A stretch of 64,000 nt of DNA from Stackebrandtia albiflava (GTDB taxonomy: Bacteria; Actinomycetota; Actinomycetes; Mycobacteriales; Micromonosporaceae), in the NCBI RefSeq assembly GCF_007994225.1, contig NZ_VLLL01000007.1:1-64000 (forward strand). The letters are read 5' to 3'. Positions 25,109-35,808 of the stretch are shown here, one piece after another. The notes under the pieces were generated by a model. The model made no database searches. It had not been told where the DNA came from and was given only the letters and a program-made list of their open reading frames with translations. Positions within the stretch are counted from its first letter, which is position 1; each line of letters opens with the position of its first letter. The translations under genes were made by a program, and so were the position numbers.

Positions 25109-26653
25109 TTAGTTGTCTCCCGTCGCGACCGGTTCGGCAGTGGGTACGGTGGGCGCCGGATCGGTCACGCCCACGAAGTCGAGGGTGCTCTCCACGGCCG
25201 GGTTGATGATGTCCAGGACCGGCTGCGGGTAGACGCCCAGGGCCAGGATCCCGACGATCAGCGGAGTCACCACCAGCTTCTCGCGCAGGTTGAGGTCCCT
25301 GCGCATCGGCTTGAGCTCGGTCAGCGCCGGGTTCAGGGTGCCCTGCATGGTCCGCTGGTACATCCACAGCACGTAACCGGCGGCCAGGATGATGCCCAGC
25401 ACCGAGATGATCGCGACCGGCTTGTTCACCGAGAACGTCCCCAGCATGACCAGGAACTCCGAGACGAACGGCGCGGTGCCCGGCAACGCCAGGGACGCCA
25501 TGCCCGCGATGAAGAACGTGCCCGCCAGCAGCGGCATCAGCTTCCCGGCACCGCCGAAGTCGGCGATCTGGGAGGAACCGCGCCGGGCGGCCAGCATGCC
25601 CACCACGATGAACAGCAGTCCGGTGGCGAGGCCGTGGTTGACCATGTACAGGACCGCGCCGGTGCCCGACTGGGTCGTGAAGGCGAAGATGCCGACACCG
25701 ATGAAGCCGAAGTGCGCGATCGAGGTGTACGCGACCAGGCGACGCAGGTCGGTCTGCCCGATCGCGACCAGCGCACCGTAGATGACGCCGACGAGCGCCA
25801 GCGCGATCGCCAGCGGCGCGAAGGTCTGCGACGCGTCGGGGAACAACGGCAGGCAGTACCGCAGGATCGCGAAGGTGCCGATCTTGTCCATGACGCCGAC
25901 CAGCAGCGCCGCCACACCGGCCGGGGCGGCGCCACCGGCGTCGGGGAGCCAGGTGTGGAACGGGAAGAACGGCGCCTTGATCGCGAACGCCAGGAAGAAG
26001 CCCAGGAACAGCCAGTTCTGCAGGGTCGGGTCGACGGGGCCGCCGTCGATGAGCGCCTGCCAGTCCATGACGCCGCCGGAGGCGACCCACAGTCCGATGA
26101 TCGCGGCGAGCAGCACCATGCCGCCCAGCAGCGAGTACAGGAAGAACTTCACCGCGGCGTACTGGCGGCGGAGTCCGCCGTAGGAGCCGATCAGGAAGTA
26201 CATCGGCACCAGCATGACTTCGAAGAAGATGTAGAACAGCAGGACGTTGGCCGACACGAAGGTGCCGATCATGGTCGCCTGCAACGCCAGGATCAACGCG
26301 AAGAACGTGGGGACGTTGCGCTTCTCGGCGTCGGCGTCGTTCCAGGACGCCCCGATCACGACGGGGGTCAGCACGGCCGTCAACGCCAGCATGACCAGCG
26401 CGATGCCGTCCACACCGAAGCTGAGGTTCAGGCCCCAGTCGGGCACCCACGAGTAGTGCTCGGTGAACTGGAGCGCCCGGTCGCCGGCCGTGAACCGCAC
26501 GCACATGACCGCGGTGATCGCCAGGACGACCAGCGAGAAGCCCATGGCGATGAACTTGGCCTGCCGGGGTTTGCCCTTCGGTACGGCGGCGGTGATGAGC
26601 GCCCCGATCAGGGGCACCACGATCAGCGCCGAGAGGAACGGAAACGAGCTCAC
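25109..26653 (-). CDS. nuoM: NADH-quinone oxidoreductase subunit M
   Basis: 514 residues from GTG 26653, overlapping the nuoL stop as GTGA. Conserved LNLSFGVDGIALVMLALTAV, LLFYIFFEVMLVPMYFLIGS (Glu), AFAIKAPFFPFHTWLPDAGG, TDLRRLVAYTSIAHFGFIGV and APFVSEFLVM. It pumps protons in the membrane arm. C-terminal about 25 residues are Pro/Val/Ala-rich and unlike other NuoM. Confidence 0.95.
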   Translation of the reverse strand: MSSFPFLSALIVVPLIGALITAAVPKGKPRQAKFIAMGFSLVVLAITAVMCVRFTAGDRALQFTEHYSWVPDWGLNLSFGVDGIALVMLALTAVLTPVVIGASWNDADAEKRNVPTFFALILALQATMIGTFVSANVLLFYIFFEVMLVPMYFLIGSYGGLRRQYAAVKFFLYSLLGGMVLLAAIIGLWVASGGVMDWQALIDGGPVDPTLQNWLFLGFFLAFAIKAPFFPFHTWLPDAGGAAPAGVAALLVGVMDKIGTFAILRYCLPLFPDASQTFAPLAIALALVGVIYGALVAIGQTDLRRLVAYTSIAHFGFIGVGIFAFTTQSGTGAVLYMVNHGLATGLLFIVVGMLAARRGSSQIADFGGAGKLMPLLAGTFFIAGMASLALPGTAPFVSEFLVMLGTFSVNKPVAIISVLGIILAAGYVLWMYQRTMQGTLNPALTELKPMRRDLNLREKLVVTPLIVGILALGVYPQPVLDIINPAVESTLDFVGVTDPAPTVPTAEPVATGDN

Positions 26654-28566
26654 CCGAACGTCACCACCAACAGGGCCGCCACGACGACGACCGCTCCAGA
26701 CAGAATGGACAATGCGTAACTGCGGACGAAGCCGGTCTGGGAGCGGCGCAGTCGCGCCGATCCGCCGCCCACTGCGGCGGCCAGGCCGTTGACGACGCCG
26801 TCCACACCCCGGTTGTCCACCCACACCAGCGCGCGGGTGAGCAGTCGGCCGGGCAGTTCGAGGACCAGTTCGTTGAACCGGTCGGCGTACAGGTTCTGCC
26901 GCGCGGCCCGCACGATGTGCGTGCGGGCGGGCTGCTCGGCCAGGGCGGTGCCGCGGCGGAACAGCAGGAACGCGATGACCACGCCGAGCACGACCAGCGC
27001 CATGGTGAGGCCGGTCGCCGTCCAGTGCGACATCTTCTCCTCGTGGTGCTCGGTGTGCCCGAACACCGGGGTCAGCCAGTTCACCACCGAGGTGGACATG
27101 AGCCCACCGGCCGCGACCGAACCGACCGCGAGGATCCACAACGGGATCGTCATGATCGCCGGCGACTCGTGCGGGTGCTCGATGTCGTCGGTCCACCGCT
27201 TGGGGCCGTGGAAGGTCAGGATGAACAGTCGCGTCATGTAGAACGCGGTGAGTCCGGCGCCCAGCAGCGCGGCGCCGCCGAACACCCAGCCCTGCCAGCC
27301 CTCGCGGTTGAAGGCGGCCAGGATGATCGGGTCCTTGGTGAAGAAGCCCGACAGCGGCGGCAGGCCGATGATCGCCAGGTAGCCCAGCAGGAACGTGAAC
27401 CAGGTCGACTTCATGTACTTCCACAGTCCACCGAACCGGCGGATGTCGACCTGGTCGTTCATGCCGTGCATGACGGAACCGGCGCCCAGGAACAGGCCGG
27501 CCTTGAAGAAGCCGTGCGCCAGCAGGTGGATGATGCCCAGCGCGTAGGCGGCGCCACCCAGGCCGACGGCCAGGAACATGTACCCGATCTGCGACACCGT
27601 CGAGTACGCCAGTACCCGCTTGATGTCGTCCTTGGCGCAGCCGATGACGCACCCGATCAGCAGGGTCAGTGCACCGATCGAGACCACGACCAGTTGCGCG
27701 GTCTCGTTGGCCGAGAAGATCGGGTGCGAGCGGGCGATCAGGTAGACGCCCGCGGTCACCATGGTCGCCGCGTGGATCAGGGCCGACACCGGGGTCGGAC
27801 CCTCCATGGCGTCGGGGAGCCAGGTCTGCAACGGGAACTGGCCGGACTTTCCGCAGGCGCCCAACAGCAGGAACAACCCGATCGCCAGGACGGTCCCGGA
27901 CGCCAGGTTGTTGGCGGCGGTGCCGTTGAACACGGTCTGGAAGTCCGTCGAACCGAACGACGCGAACATCAGGAAGATCGCGATGAGGAACCCGGCGTCG
28001 CCGACCCGGTTGGCCAGGAACGCCTTCTTACCGGCGGTCGCGGCGCTGGGCCGGTTGAACCAGAACGAGATCAGCAGGTAGGAGGCGACACCGACGCCCT
28101 CCCAGCCGACGAACATCATCACGTAGTTGTCGCCGAGCACCAGCAGCAGCATCGCCGCGACGAACAGGTTGAAGAACGCGAAGAAGCGGCGCCTTCCCTC
28201 GTCGTGCGACATGTACCCGATCGCGTAGACGTGGATCAGGAAACCCACGCCCGTGATCAACAGGACGAACACCGCGCTGAGCGGGTCGAACAACAGTCCC
28301 GCCGAGATGTTCAGGCTGCCGGACTCGACGAAGGTGAACAGGTCGAGTGTCGCCGACCTGGCGTCGTCGGGCAGGCCGGACAACTGGAGGAAGAACACCA
28401 GTCCCAGCACGAAGGCGGCACCGACGGTGGCGGTGCCCAGCAGGTGGCCCCACCGGTCGGCGCGTCGTCCCAGCAACAGCAGAACCGTCGCGCCCGCCAA
28501 CGGCAGGGCGATCAGCAGCCACATCCAAGAGAGCGCCCCGGTGGCGGGCGCGAATACGGTATCCAC
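26650..28566 (-). CDS. nuoL: NADH-quinone oxidoreductase subunit L
   Basis: 638 residues from GTG 28566. Landmarks: DNYVMMFVGWEGVGVASYLL (Glu), GKSGQFPLQTWLPDAMEGPT, DDIKRVLAYSTVSQIGYMFL, GFFTKDPII and the C-terminal lateral helix region with LYADRFNELVLELPGRLL. The distal proton-pumping subunit of complex I. It is separated from nuoK by a 54-codon coupled reading frame. Confidence 0.95.
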   Translation of the reverse strand: MDTVFAPATGALSWMWLLIALPLAGATVLLLLGRRADRWGHLLGTATVGAAFVLGLVFFLQLSGLPDDARSATLDLFTFVESGSLNISAGLLFDPLSAVFVLLITGVGFLIHVYAIGYMSHDEGRRRFFAFFNLFVAAMLLLVLGDNYVMMFVGWEGVGVASYLLISFWFNRPSAATAGKKAFLANRVGDAGFLIAIFLMFASFGSTDFQTVFNGTAANNLASGTVLAIGLFLLLGACGKSGQFPLQTWLPDAMEGPTPVSALIHAATMVTAGVYLIARSHPIFSANETAQLVVVSIGALTLLIGCVIGCAKDDIKRVLAYSTVSQIGYMFLAVGLGGAAYALGIIHLLAHGFFKAGLFLGAGSVMHGMNDQVDIRRFGGLWKYMKSTWFTFLLGYLAIIGLPPLSGFFTKDPIILAAFNREGWQGWVFGGAALLGAGLTAFYMTRLFILTFHGPKRWTDDIEHPHESPAIMTIPLWILAVGSVAAGGLMSTSVVNWLTPVFGHTEHHEEKMSHWTATGLTMALVVLGVVIAFLLFRRGTALAEQPARTHIVRAARQNLYADRFNELVLELPGRLLTRALVWVDNRGVDGVVNGLAAAVGGGSARLRRSQTGFVRSYALSILSGAVVVVAALLVVTFG

Positions 28567-28571
28567 GACGG

Positions 28572-28736
28572 TTATGCCCTCACTTTGCGGGCCGACAGGC
28601 CGTTGACGGTTTCCGATGTCCCGGCCGCGCCGCCGTGGGGCGGGGAACCGGGCACGTCATGACGCGACGCACCCGCGGACAGGCGGCGGGCGAGGGCACC
28701 ACCAGGTACGGACACACCAAACTCCAAGCAGGACAT
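28572..28736 (-). CDS. Coupled small ORF between nuoK and nuoL (54 codons)
   Basis: ATG 28736 overlaps the nuoK stop as TGATG; TAA lies 5 bases before the nuoL GTG. Peptide starts [20 protein letters not shown] and ends NGLSARKVRA; basic, with no known domain. It fills the whole nuoK-nuoL gap, so ribosomes ending nuoK could re-initiate here and reach nuoL. Reading frame seen; translation inferred. Could also be non-functional insertion sequence kept in frame. Confidence 0.4.
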   Translation of the reverse strand: MSCLEFGVSVPGGALARRLSAGASRHDVPGSPPHGGAAGTSETVNGLSARKVRA

Positions 28737-29035
28737 CAGTACTTCAACAGGTTCGCGTCGTCGACCGACGCCGAACGGCGGGATCGATAGATGGACATGA
28801 TGATCGCCAGACCGATCACGACCTCGGCGGCGGCGACCACCATGACGAAGAACGACATGATCTGGCCGTCGAGCGTGCCGTTGATACGCGAGAAGGTGAC
28901 CAGCGTCAGGTTCGCCGCGTTGAGCATCAACTCCACGCACATGAACACCACGATCGCGTTGCGGCGCACCAGGACCCCGACCGCGCCGATGGTGAACAGC
29001 GCGGCGGCCAGGACCAGGTAGTAGGTGGGGGTCAT
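28736..29035 (-). CDS. nuoK: NADH-quinone oxidoreductase subunit K
   Basis: 99 residues from ATG 29035, the standard NuoK length. Three membrane segments with [17 protein letters not shown] (conserved Glu) and [20 protein letters not shown] (second Glu), which relay protons in the membrane arm. Its ATG overlaps the stop of a mini-ORF (ATGA), and the sequence around its start (GGAGTGACGCGCGATGACC) has a near copy 95 bases upstream. Confidence 0.95.
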   Translation of the reverse strand: MTPTYYLVLAAALFTIGAVGVLVRRNAIVVFMCVELMLNAANLTLVTFSRINGTLDGQIMSFFVMVVAAAEVVIGLAIIMSIYRSRRSASVDDANLLKY

Positions 29036-29130
29036 CGCGCGTCACTCCAAACCGGCGGGCACGCCGCCTGCGGGGAGAGCACGAGGTGGCGAAGCCCCTC
29101 GTGAGAAGACACGGCATAAGTGGGAGTCAT
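29032..29130 (-). CDS. Coupled mini-ORF 2 between nuoJ and nuoK (32 codons)
   Basis: ATG 29130 overlaps the stop of the preceding mini-ORF (ATGA), and TGA overlaps the nuoK ATG (ATGA). It begins MTPTYA, almost the NuoK start MTPTYY, so it arose by in-frame duplication of the nuoK start; it ends CPPVWSDAR. The insert contains the hairpin CACGAGG/CCTCGTG. Translation inferred. Confidence 0.4.
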   Translation of the reverse strand: MTPTYAVSSHEGLRHLVLSPQAACPPVWSDAR

Positions 29131-29186
29131 CGGACGTCACTCCTCGGCGACGGGCACGTGATGGACGGGCGGACGGGGACGGTCAC
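29127..29186 (-). other. Coupled mini-ORF 1 between nuoJ and nuoK (19 codons)
   Basis: GTG 29186 overlaps the nuoJ stop (GTGA); TGA overlaps the ATG of mini-ORF 2. Peptide [19 protein letters not shown]. Its end SDVR resembles SDAR of mini-ORF 2, since both derive from the same duplicated start region of nuoK. Seen as frames; translation inferred. Confidence 0.4.
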
Positions 29187-29965
29187 TTCCGCTTCCCTCC
29201 GTCCGTGCCCTTGGGCGCGGCCTCGGCGGGGGTGAGTTCCCGCACCGGCACGACCGGCGAGATGCTGCGTTCGCTCTCGGTGCCGTCCGGCAGCAGCGCC
29301 GGGGTCGCGACCGAGTCGGAGGTGGCGAACACGCCCGGGCCGGCCTTCGGTCCGGGGTAGTTGCCCTTCCGGAACCGCAACCGCGACAGCTCCTTCTGGC
29401 CGGGCCGGTCGCCCTTGCGGCGCTCGACGTGGGCCAGCAGCATGGCGCCGACGGCGGCGGTGATGAGCAGCGCCGACGTCACCTCGAAGGCGAACACGTA
29501 CTTGGTGAACAGGTCCGCGGCGATGCCCTGGACGTTCCCGTTCGCGTTGGCCTCGTCGAGACCGACGGCGGTCACCGAGCCGATGCCGCGGGCCAGGCCG
29601 GTGCACAGCAGCAGCGCCATGCCGATGCCGAGCCCGATCGCGGCGAGCCGCTGACCGCGTAGCGTCTCCAGGAGGGAGTCCCGGGAGTCGCGGCCCACCA
29701 GCATGATCACGAACAGGAACAGCATCATGATCGCGCCGGTGTAGACGATGATCTGCACGAACCCGATGAACGGTCCCGACTGGAGCATGTACAGCACGCC
29801 CAGCGAGAGCATCGTGCACGCCAGCAGCAGCGCGGAGTGGACGGCGCTGCGCGCCAGCACCATGCCGATGGCGCCGCCCAGCGCGATGGGGGCCAGGATC
29901 CAGAACGTCACCGCCTCACCGGTGGTGACGGTTCCGCTGGCCAGTGCGTCGGCGAGCAGGTTCAT
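29183..29965 (-). CDS. nuoJ: NADH-quinone oxidoreductase subunit J
   Basis: 260 residues from ATG 29965, overlapping the nuoI stop as ATGA. Five membrane segments with the NuoJ landmark [20 protein letters not shown] (conserved pi-bulge helix) and [20 protein letters not shown]. The last about 80 residues ([20 protein letters not shown] onward) are a cytoplasmic extension found in actinobacterial NuoJ. Part of the membrane arm coupling region. Confidence 0.95.
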   Translation of the reverse strand: MNLLADALASGTVTTGEAVTFWILAPIALGGAIGMVLARSAVHSALLLACTMLSLGVLYMLQSGPFIGFVQIIVYTGAIMMLFLFVIMLVGRDSRDSLLETLRGQRLAAIGLGIGMALLLCTGLARGIGSVTAVGLDEANANGNVQGIAADLFTKYVFAFEVTSALLITAAVGAMLLAHVERRKGDRPGQKELSRLRFRKGNYPGPKAGPGVFATSDSVATPALLPDGTESERSISPVVPVRELTPAEAAPKGTDGGKRK

Positions 29966-30639
29966 TTCTTCACCTCTTTGCTGGGGTCGCCCGCGAGGTT
30001 CGGCGCCTTGGAGGGGTGCTCGTCCTCGGTCACGGCGGCCTCGTCGCGGAGCTCGGCGAGCCGCGCGGCCTCGCTGTCGGCGGCCGTGTGGTCGGCCACC
30101 CACTGTTCACGCTGCGACCGTTCCGCACCGACGGAGGTACCGGGGTCGTCCAGCGCCTTGACGTAGTAGTCCTTCTCGGAGTCGCCCAGCCGCATCGGGT
30201 GGGGAGGCTGCTCCATCCCCTCCATCAGCGGCGCCAGCAGCATCTCCTTGGTGAAGATGAGGTCCTTGCGGTTGTCGGCGGCGAGCTCGTACTCGTTGCT
30301 CATGGTGAGTGAACGGGTCGGGCACGCCTCGATGCACAGTCCGCAGAAGATGCAGCGGGCGTAGTTGATCTGGTAGTCCTTGGCGTAACGCTCACCGGGC
30401 GAGTAGCGGGCGTGCTCGGTGTTGTTGCCGCCCTCCACGAAGATCGCGTCGGCGGGGCACGCCCAGGCGCACAGTTCGCAGCCGACGCACTTCTCCAGCC
30501 CGTCGGGGTGCCGGTTGAGGATGTGGCGCCCGTGGTAGCGCGGAGCCGTGGGCTTGCGCACCTCCGGGTACTTCTCCGTCACCTGCTTCTTGAACATGTG
30601 GGCGAAGGTGACGCCGAAACTCTTGGCGGTACCGAACAC
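29962..30639 (-). CDS. nuoI: NADH-quinone oxidoreductase subunit I
   Basis: 225 residues from GTG 30639, two bases after nuoH. Two 4Fe-4S motifs ([12 protein letters not shown] and [12 protein letters not shown]), clusters N6a and N6b that carry electrons toward quinone; [16 protein letters not shown] precedes the first. The C-terminal 60 residues are an acidic tail beyond the core family, common in actinobacteria. Confidence 0.96.
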   Translation of the reverse strand: MFGTAKSFGVTFAHMFKKQVTEKYPEVRKPTAPRYHGRHILNRHPDGLEKCVGCELCAWACPADAIFVEGGNNTEHARYSPGERYAKDYQINYARCIFCGLCIEACPTRSLTMSNEYELAADNRKDLIFTKEMLLAPLMEGMEQPPHPMRLGDSEKDYYVKALDDPGTSVGAERSQREQWVADHTAADSEAARLAELRDEAAVTEDEHPSKAPNLAGDPSKEVKK

Positions 30640-30641
30640 GG

Positions 30642-31976
30642 TCAGCCCTCCTTTCCTTCGGCGGTGGCGTCGTCACCGGCCGACACCGACACGGGTTCAC
30701 GTTCGGCGGTGAGCCGCTTGACGCGCGGCGACGGCGGGACCTGCAGGTCCAGCGGCGGGACGGGGAAGCCGCCCAGCCCGGTGTCGGGTTCGGTCGCCTG
30801 CTCGTACTTCTTGCGACCCGGCCAGAACCAGATCACCAACAGCACCAGCAGGAACGCGCCACCGATCATGCCGACCCACTGGGCCGACCACTCCGGCTGC
30901 TGGGTGCCGGCGCGCACGGCGGCCAGCACCACGATCCACAGCAGGTTCGCGGGGACGAGGACCTTCCAGCCCAGCCGCATGAACTGGTCGTAGCGGAACC
31001 GGGGAAGCGTCCCCCGCAGCCACACGAACCCGAACAGCAGGATCAGGACCTTGAGGAAGAACCACAGCACCGGCCACCAGCCCTCGTTGGCGCCCGGCCA
31101 CCAGCTCGCCGGGAACGGAGCCTGCCAGCCACCCAGGAACAGGGTCGTGGCCATCGCCGACACGGTCACCATGTTGATGTACTCGGCGAGGAAGAACAGC
31201 GCGAACTTCAGCGACGAGTACTCGGTGTGGAAACCGCCGACCAGTTCCGACTCGGCCTCGGGGAGGTCGAACGGGGCGCGGTTGGTCTCACCGACGACCG
31301 AGATCGCGAACACGATGAAGCTGGGGAGCAGCAGCAGCGCGTACCAGCCGGGGATCGTGAAGGACGTTCCGAAGAGCGTGACCTCCTGCCCGCCCTGCTG
31401 GGCGGCGACGATCTGGCTGGTGGAGAGGCTGCCGGCGGTCAGGAACACCGCCACGATGGACAGGCCCATCGCGATCTCGTACGAGATGACCTGCGCGGCG
31501 GCCCGCAGCGAGCCCAACAGCGAGTAGGTCGAGCCGGAGGACCAGCCGCCCAGCACGATGCCGTACACGCCGAGCGCCGACGTGGCCAGCACCAGCAGCA
31601 CCGCCACCGGCAGGTCCGTCAACTGGAGCGGGGTCTCCACTCCGAAGACGCTCACCACCGGGCCGAACGGGATCACCGCGAACGCGGTGAACGCGCAGAC
31701 CGTGGAGATCATGGGCGCGAGCAGGAAGACGATCTTGTCGGCGGCCTTGGGGACCAGGTCCTCCTTGAACGCCAGTTTCAGACCGTCGGCGAGGCTCTGG
31801 AGCAGACCGAACGGGCCGTTGCGGTTGGGGCCGGGACGCACCTGCATCCACGCGACCACCTTGCGCTCGTACCAGATGCTGAACAGCGTCAACAGCACCA
31901 GGATGACGAAGATCGCCAGCGCCTTCAGGCCGACCAGCCACCACGGGTCCTGCCCGAAGGACTCAAGACCGTTCAC
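30642..31976 (-). CDS. nuoH: NADH-quinone oxidoreductase subunit H
   Basis: 444 residues from GTG 31976, which overlaps a mini-ORF stop (GTGA). Eight-helix quinone-site subunit with [55 protein letters not shown] and [20 protein letters not shown], all diagnostic. The C-terminal 75 residues form a soluble Pro/Arg-rich extension. It forms the quinone channel with NuoB and NuoD. Confidence 0.96.
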   Translation of the reverse strand: MNGLESFGQDPWWLVGLKALAIFVILVLLTLFSIWYERKVVAWMQVRPGPNRNGPFGLLQSLADGLKLAFKEDLVPKAADKIVFLLAPMISTVCAFTAFAVIPFGPVVSVFGVETPLQLTDLPVAVLLVLATSALGVYGIVLGGWSSGSTYSLLGSLRAAAQVISYEIAMGLSIVAVFLTAGSLSTSQIVAAQQGGQEVTLFGTSFTIPGWYALLLLPSFIVFAISVVGETNRAPFDLPEAESELVGGFHTEYSSLKFALFFLAEYINMVTVSAMATTLFLGGWQAPFPASWWPGANEGWWPVLWFFLKVLILLFGFVWLRGTLPRFRYDQFMRLGWKVLVPANLLWIVVLAAVRAGTQQPEWSAQWVGMIGGAFLLVLLVIWFWPGRKKYEQATEPDTGLGGFPVPPLDLQVPPSPRVKRLTAEREPVSVSAGDDATAEGKEG

Positions 31977-32026
31977 GCGGATTCCTCCACACTCACTCGT
32001 TGCCGGAGCGGCTCGGAAAACCTCAT
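31973..32026 (-). other. Coupled mini-ORF between nuoG and nuoH (17 codons)
   Basis: ATG 32026 overlaps the nuoG stop (ATGA) and TGA overlaps the nuoH start (GTGA). Peptide [17 protein letters not shown]. It contains GTGGAGGAA, which can act as the nuoH ribosome binding site. Translation inferred. Confidence 0.4.
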
Positions 32027-34419
32027 CTGCCGCCTCCGTCGTACGCGGCGATCGACACGACCTCGCCCGCCGTCACGCCAAGTCCTCTGTGTACGCCGGA
32101 ACCCGGCGAGTTGGTCGGCAGCCACACGACCTGGTCGGGCATGACGGTGACCTCCAGCGGCAGGGTGATCCCGCCCGCCGGGGTGGAGACCGTGACCGCG
32201 CCGCCGTTCACCGCGCCGATCGCCGCCGCGGTGTCGGCCGACAGCCGCACGACCGGCTTGCGTGCCGTTCCGGCGAGCTGGGCGTTGTTGTCCTGCAGCG
32301 TGCCGGAGTCCAGCAGGTGCCGCCAGGTCGCCAACAGGGCCTGTCCGGCACCCGCGCCGGCCGGGGTCGCCGCCGACACCAGCGGAGCCGGGATCCGGCC
32401 GCCCGGGGTCGGGACGCCCGCCAGTTCACCGCGCACCGCGCGCAGCGAGTCGAAGCCCAGGTCGGCTCCCATGACCTCGCTCAACGCCTGCAGGACCTCG
32501 TAGTCGCTCAGCAGCGGCGAGTCCAGCGCGGCGTCGAAGGTGCGCAGCCGGCCCTCCCAGTTGAGGAAGGCACCGCCCTTCTCCGAGACGGTCGCGATCG
32601 GCAGCACCACCGAGGCCCGCCGGGTGACGGCGGTGTGGCGCTGCTCGATGGAGACGATGAACGGCGCGTCGTACAGCGCCGCCTCGGCGGCGGCCGGGTC
32701 GGCCAGGTCGAAGACGTCGACACCGGCGACCAGCAGGCCGCCGAGTTCGCCCGCCGACGCGGCGGCCAGGATGCCGGCCGTGTCGCGGCCCGCCGACGAG
32801 GGCAGCGATCCGGTACCCCAGTAGGCGGCCAGTGTGGACCGGTCTGCGGCGTCGTCGACGGCTCCACCGCCGGGCAGCAGGCCCGGAAGGAGTCCGACGT
32901 CCACGGCTCCCCGGTCGCCGGCGCGGCGCGGCACCCACGCCAGCTTCGCGCCGGTCGCCTTGGCGAGCCGGGCGGCGGCGGTCAGTGCGCCGGGCACCGT
33001 CGCCAGCCGCTCACCCACCAGGATGACGCTTCCGGGTGCCCGCAGCACGTCGGCCATGTCGCCGTTGCCGTCGGCGTACCCGGACAGGACCGTGGCCTCG
33101 CCGCCGGGCACCGTCGCGACGAGTTCGCCGCCGAACTTGCGGGTGCCCTCGGTGGCGAACGGCGCCACCACGTAGGACTTCTGGCCGGTCTTGCGGTGCG
33201 CCTTGCGCAGCCGCAGGAACAGGATCGGGCACTCCTCCTCGGCCTCGAGTCCCGCGATCAGCACCACAGGTGCCTGCTCGACGGTCTCGTAGGTGGTGGC
33301 GCCCGAGGCGGGGTGCACTCCGGCGACGGCGTGGCCGAGGAACTCGGCCTCCTCCGCGGAGTGGGGGCGGGACCGGAAGTCCACGTCGTTGGTGTCCAGC
33401 ACCAGGCGGCTGAACTTCGAGTACGCGTAGGCGTCCTCGATGGTGAGCCGGCCGCCGGTCAGGACACCGACGCCTCCGGCCTGCTTCGCCCGGGCCAGGC
33501 CCTCCGCCGCGACGCGCAGCGCGTCGGGCCAGGAGGCCTCGTGCAGTTCACCGTCCTTGCCCCGCACCATCGGGTGGAGGATCCGGTTGTCGGTGTTCTG
33601 GTATCCGAACGCCCAACGGCCCTTGTCGCAGTTCCACTCGGCGTTGACCTGCGGGTCGTCGCCGGCGAGGCGGCGAAGCACCTTACCGCGGCGGTGGTCG
33701 GTGCGCTGCGCGCATCCGGCGGAGCAGTGCTCGCACATGCTGGGTGAGGAGATCAGGTCGAACGGCCGCGCCTGGAACCGGTACTGGGCACCGGTGAGCG
33801 CGCCGACCGGGCAGATCTGCACGGTGTTGCCGGAGAAGTACGACTCGAACGGCTCGTCCTCGTAGATCCCGACCTGTTCCAGCGAGGAGCGCTCCATCAA
33901 CTCGATGAAGGGGTCGCCGGCGACCTGCTCGGAGAACCGGGTGCAGCGGGCGCACAGGACGCACCGTTCCCGGTCGAGCAGCACCTGGGAGGAGATCGGC
34001 AGCACCTTGCGGTACGTCCGCTTCTCCTCGTGGAACCGGGACTCGGTCCGGCCGGTGCTCATCGCCTGGTTCTGCAGGGGGCATTCGCCGCCCTTGTCGC
34101 ACATCGGGCAGTCGAGTGGGTGGTTGATGAGGAGGAACTCCATGATCCCCTCCTGCGCCTTCTTGGCGACCGGAGAGGTCAACTGGGTCTTCACCACCAT
34201 GCCGTCTGTGCAGGTCGCGGTGCAGGAGGCCAGCGGTTTGCGTTGCCCCTCCACGTCGACGAGGCACTGCCGGCAGGCGCCGACCGGTTCCAGCAGGGGG
34301 TGGTCGCAGAACCGGGGGATCTCGATGCCCAGTCGTTCGGCGGCCCGGATCACCAGCGTCCCCTTGGGGACGGTGACTTCCAGCCCGTCGATGGTGAGCG
34401 TGACGGTTTCGTCGGTCAT
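32023..34419 (-). CDS. nuoG: NADH-quinone oxidoreductase subunit G
   Basis: 798 residues from ATG 34419, two bases after nuoF. N-terminal 2Fe-2S domain ([15 protein letters not shown] and later CTATC), [17 protein letters not shown] for N5/N4, [10 protein letters not shown], and a further CEHCSAGC...NCDKG motif, the C-x2-C-x3-C-x(n)-C set of cluster N7. Then a molybdopterin-oxidoreductase-like domain without cofactor and a C-terminal domain ending in [19 protein letters not shown]. Largest peripheral-arm subunit. Longer frames upstream are antisense to nuoF. Confidence 0.95.
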   Translation of the reverse strand: MTDETVTLTIDGLEVTVPKGTLVIRAAERLGIEIPRFCDHPLLEPVGACRQCLVDVEGQRKPLASCTATCTDGMVVKTQLTSPVAKKAQEGIMEFLLINHPLDCPMCDKGGECPLQNQAMSTGRTESRFHEEKRTYRKVLPISSQVLLDRERCVLCARCTRFSEQVAGDPFIELMERSSLEQVGIYEDEPFESYFSGNTVQICPVGALTGAQYRFQARPFDLISSPSMCEHCSAGCAQRTDHRRGKVLRRLAGDDPQVNAEWNCDKGRWAFGYQNTDNRILHPMVRGKDGELHEASWPDALRVAAEGLARAKQAGGVGVLTGGRLTIEDAYAYSKFSRLVLDTNDVDFRSRPHSAEEAEFLGHAVAGVHPASGATTYETVEQAPVVLIAGLEAEEECPILFLRLRKAHRKTGQKSYVVAPFATEGTRKFGGELVATVPGGEATVLSGYADGNGDMADVLRAPGSVILVGERLATVPGALTAAARLAKATGAKLAWVPRRAGDRGAVDVGLLPGLLPGGGAVDDAADRSTLAAYWGTGSLPSSAGRDTAGILAAASAGELGGLLVAGVDVFDLADPAAAEAALYDAPFIVSIEQRHTAVTRRASVVLPIATVSEKGGAFLNWEGRLRTFDAALDSPLLSDYEVLQALSEVMGADLGFDSLRAVRGELAGVPTPGGRIPAPLVSAATPAGAGAGQALLATWRHLLDSGTLQDNNAQLAGTARKPVVRLSADTAAAIGAVNGGAVTVSTPAGGITLPLEVTVMPDQVVWLPTNSPGSGVHRGLGVTAGEVVSIAAYDGGGR

Positions 34420-34421
34420 GG

Positions 34422-35741
34422 TCAGTGCGCTCCCACCAGGTCCGCGGCGTTCAACAGGGGCTTGCGACGGCCCTCGATGTAGTCCAGGTAGTCCTGCTTG
34501 AAGTACTTCAGCGAGGAGGTGACGCACGAGGTGGCGCCGTCGCCGAGGCCGCAGAACGACCTGCCCAGCAGGTTGTCGCAGGCGTCGAGCAGGGTGTCGA
34601 GGTCCTCGTGGGTTCCCCGGCCGGACAGGATGCGGCGGTACACCCGCGTCATCCAGTAGTTGCCCTCCCGGCAGGGGGTGCACTTGCCGCAGGACTCGTG
34701 CGCGTAGAACACGATCCAGCGGTAGGAGGCGTAGACCGGGCAGTCCTGGTCCGAGAAGATCATCATGGCGGTGGTGCCGAGGATCGAACCGGCCTTGGCG
34801 ATGCTGTCGAAGTCGAGCGGCACGTCGGCGTGCTCGGCGGTCAGCATCGGGGTGGAGGACCCACCGGGCGTCCAGAACCTGAGGTTGTGCCCGTCGGCCA
34901 TGCCGCCGGCCAGTTCCAGCAGCTCGTTGAGGGTGATGCCCATGCCGCACTCGTACTGGCCGGGGTTCTTCACCCGGCCCGACAGCGAGTAGATCATCGT
35001 CCCGGCGGCGTTCTCGCTGCCGAGCGACTTCCACCAGTCGGCGCCGCCGAGCACGATGTGCGGCACGGAGGCGATGGAGCCGACGTTGTTGATGACCGTC
35101 GGGGAGGCGTAGAGGCCGTGGGTGGCGGGGAACGGCGGGCGTAGGCGCGGCTGGCCGCGGAATCCCTCCAGGGAGTCCAGCAGCGCGGTCTCCTCGCCGC
35201 AGATGTAGGCGCCGGCACCGGAGTGGATGACCACGTCCAGGTCGAAGCCCCTGCCGAGGACGTTCCGGCCGAGGTAGCCCTTGGCCCGGGCCTCCTCCAC
35301 GGCGTTGCGCAGCCGCCGGGCGGCGTGGACGGCCTCACCGCGCACGTACACGTACGCGCGTTCGGCCCGCACCGCGTAGCAGGCGATGATGATGCCCTCG
35401 ATGAGCGAGTGGGGGTCGTTCATCATCAGGGGCAGGTCCTTGCAGGTGCCCGGCTCGCCCTCGTCGGCGTTGACGACGAGGTAGTGCGGCTTGCCGTCGT
35501 TCTGCGGGATGAACGCCCACTTCATGCCGACGGGGAAGCCCGCGCCGCCGCGGCCCCGGTGGCCCGACTCCTTCATGAAGGCGATGATCTCGTCGGGGTG
35601 GTACTCGACGGCCTTGCGCAGCGCGGCGTAGCCGTCGAGCTGCTCGTAGACGTCGATCTTCCACGCCTCGGGGGACAGCCAGCGCTTGGTGAGCACCGGG
35701 GTCAGCTTTGACAGGACCTCGGCGGAAGGTGCGGAAGCCAT
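34422..35741 (-). CDS. nuoF: NADH-quinone oxidoreductase subunit F
   Basis: 439 residues from ATG 35741. NADH- and FMN-binding [40 protein letters not shown], and the N3 cluster motif [15 protein letters not shown] with the fourth Cys in FCGLGDGA. It takes electrons from NADH into complex I. A 20-codon mini-ORF joins it to nuoE. Confidence 0.96.
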   Translation of the reverse strand: MASAPSAEVLSKLTPVLTKRWLSPEAWKIDVYEQLDGYAALRKAVEYHPDEIIAFMKESGHRGRGGAGFPVGMKWAFIPQNDGKPHYLVVNADEGEPGTCKDLPLMMNDPHSLIEGIIIACYAVRAERAYVYVRGEAVHAARRLRNAVEEARAKGYLGRNVLGRGFDLDVVIHSGAGAYICGEETALLDSLEGFRGQPRLRPPFPATHGLYASPTVINNVGSIASVPHIVLGGADWWKSLGSENAAGTMIYSLSGRVKNPGQYECGMGITLNELLELAGGMADGHNLRFWTPGGSSTPMLTAEHADVPLDFDSIAKAGSILGTTAMMIFSDQDCPVYASYRWIVFYAHESCGKCTPCREGNYWMTRVYRRILSGRGTHEDLDTLLDACDNLLGRSFCGLGDGATSCVTSSLKYFKQDYLDYIEGRRKPLLNAADLVGAH

Positions 35742-35745
35742 CGGC

Positions 35746-35808
35746 TCAGACCTCGCTTCGCTTGCGGGTTTCGATGCCCGTCGCCGTGACGGGACGACAC
35801 CGGGTCAT
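35746..35808 (-). other. Coupled mini-ORF between nuoE and nuoF (20 codons)
   Basis: ATG 35808 overlaps the nuoE stop (ATGA); its TGA lies 4 bases before the nuoF ATG. Peptide MTRCRPVTATGIETRKRSEV. The insert carries the hairpin CCCGTC/GACGGG. Translation inferred. Confidence 0.4.

Noticed and set aside
23894-26719. 941-codon plus-strand frame over nuoM/nuoN, and 581-codon one over nuoL
   Set aside because: Composition (His, Gln, Arg, Asp, Gly) is the mirror of membrane-protein codons; no homology-like motif, no ribosome binding site.
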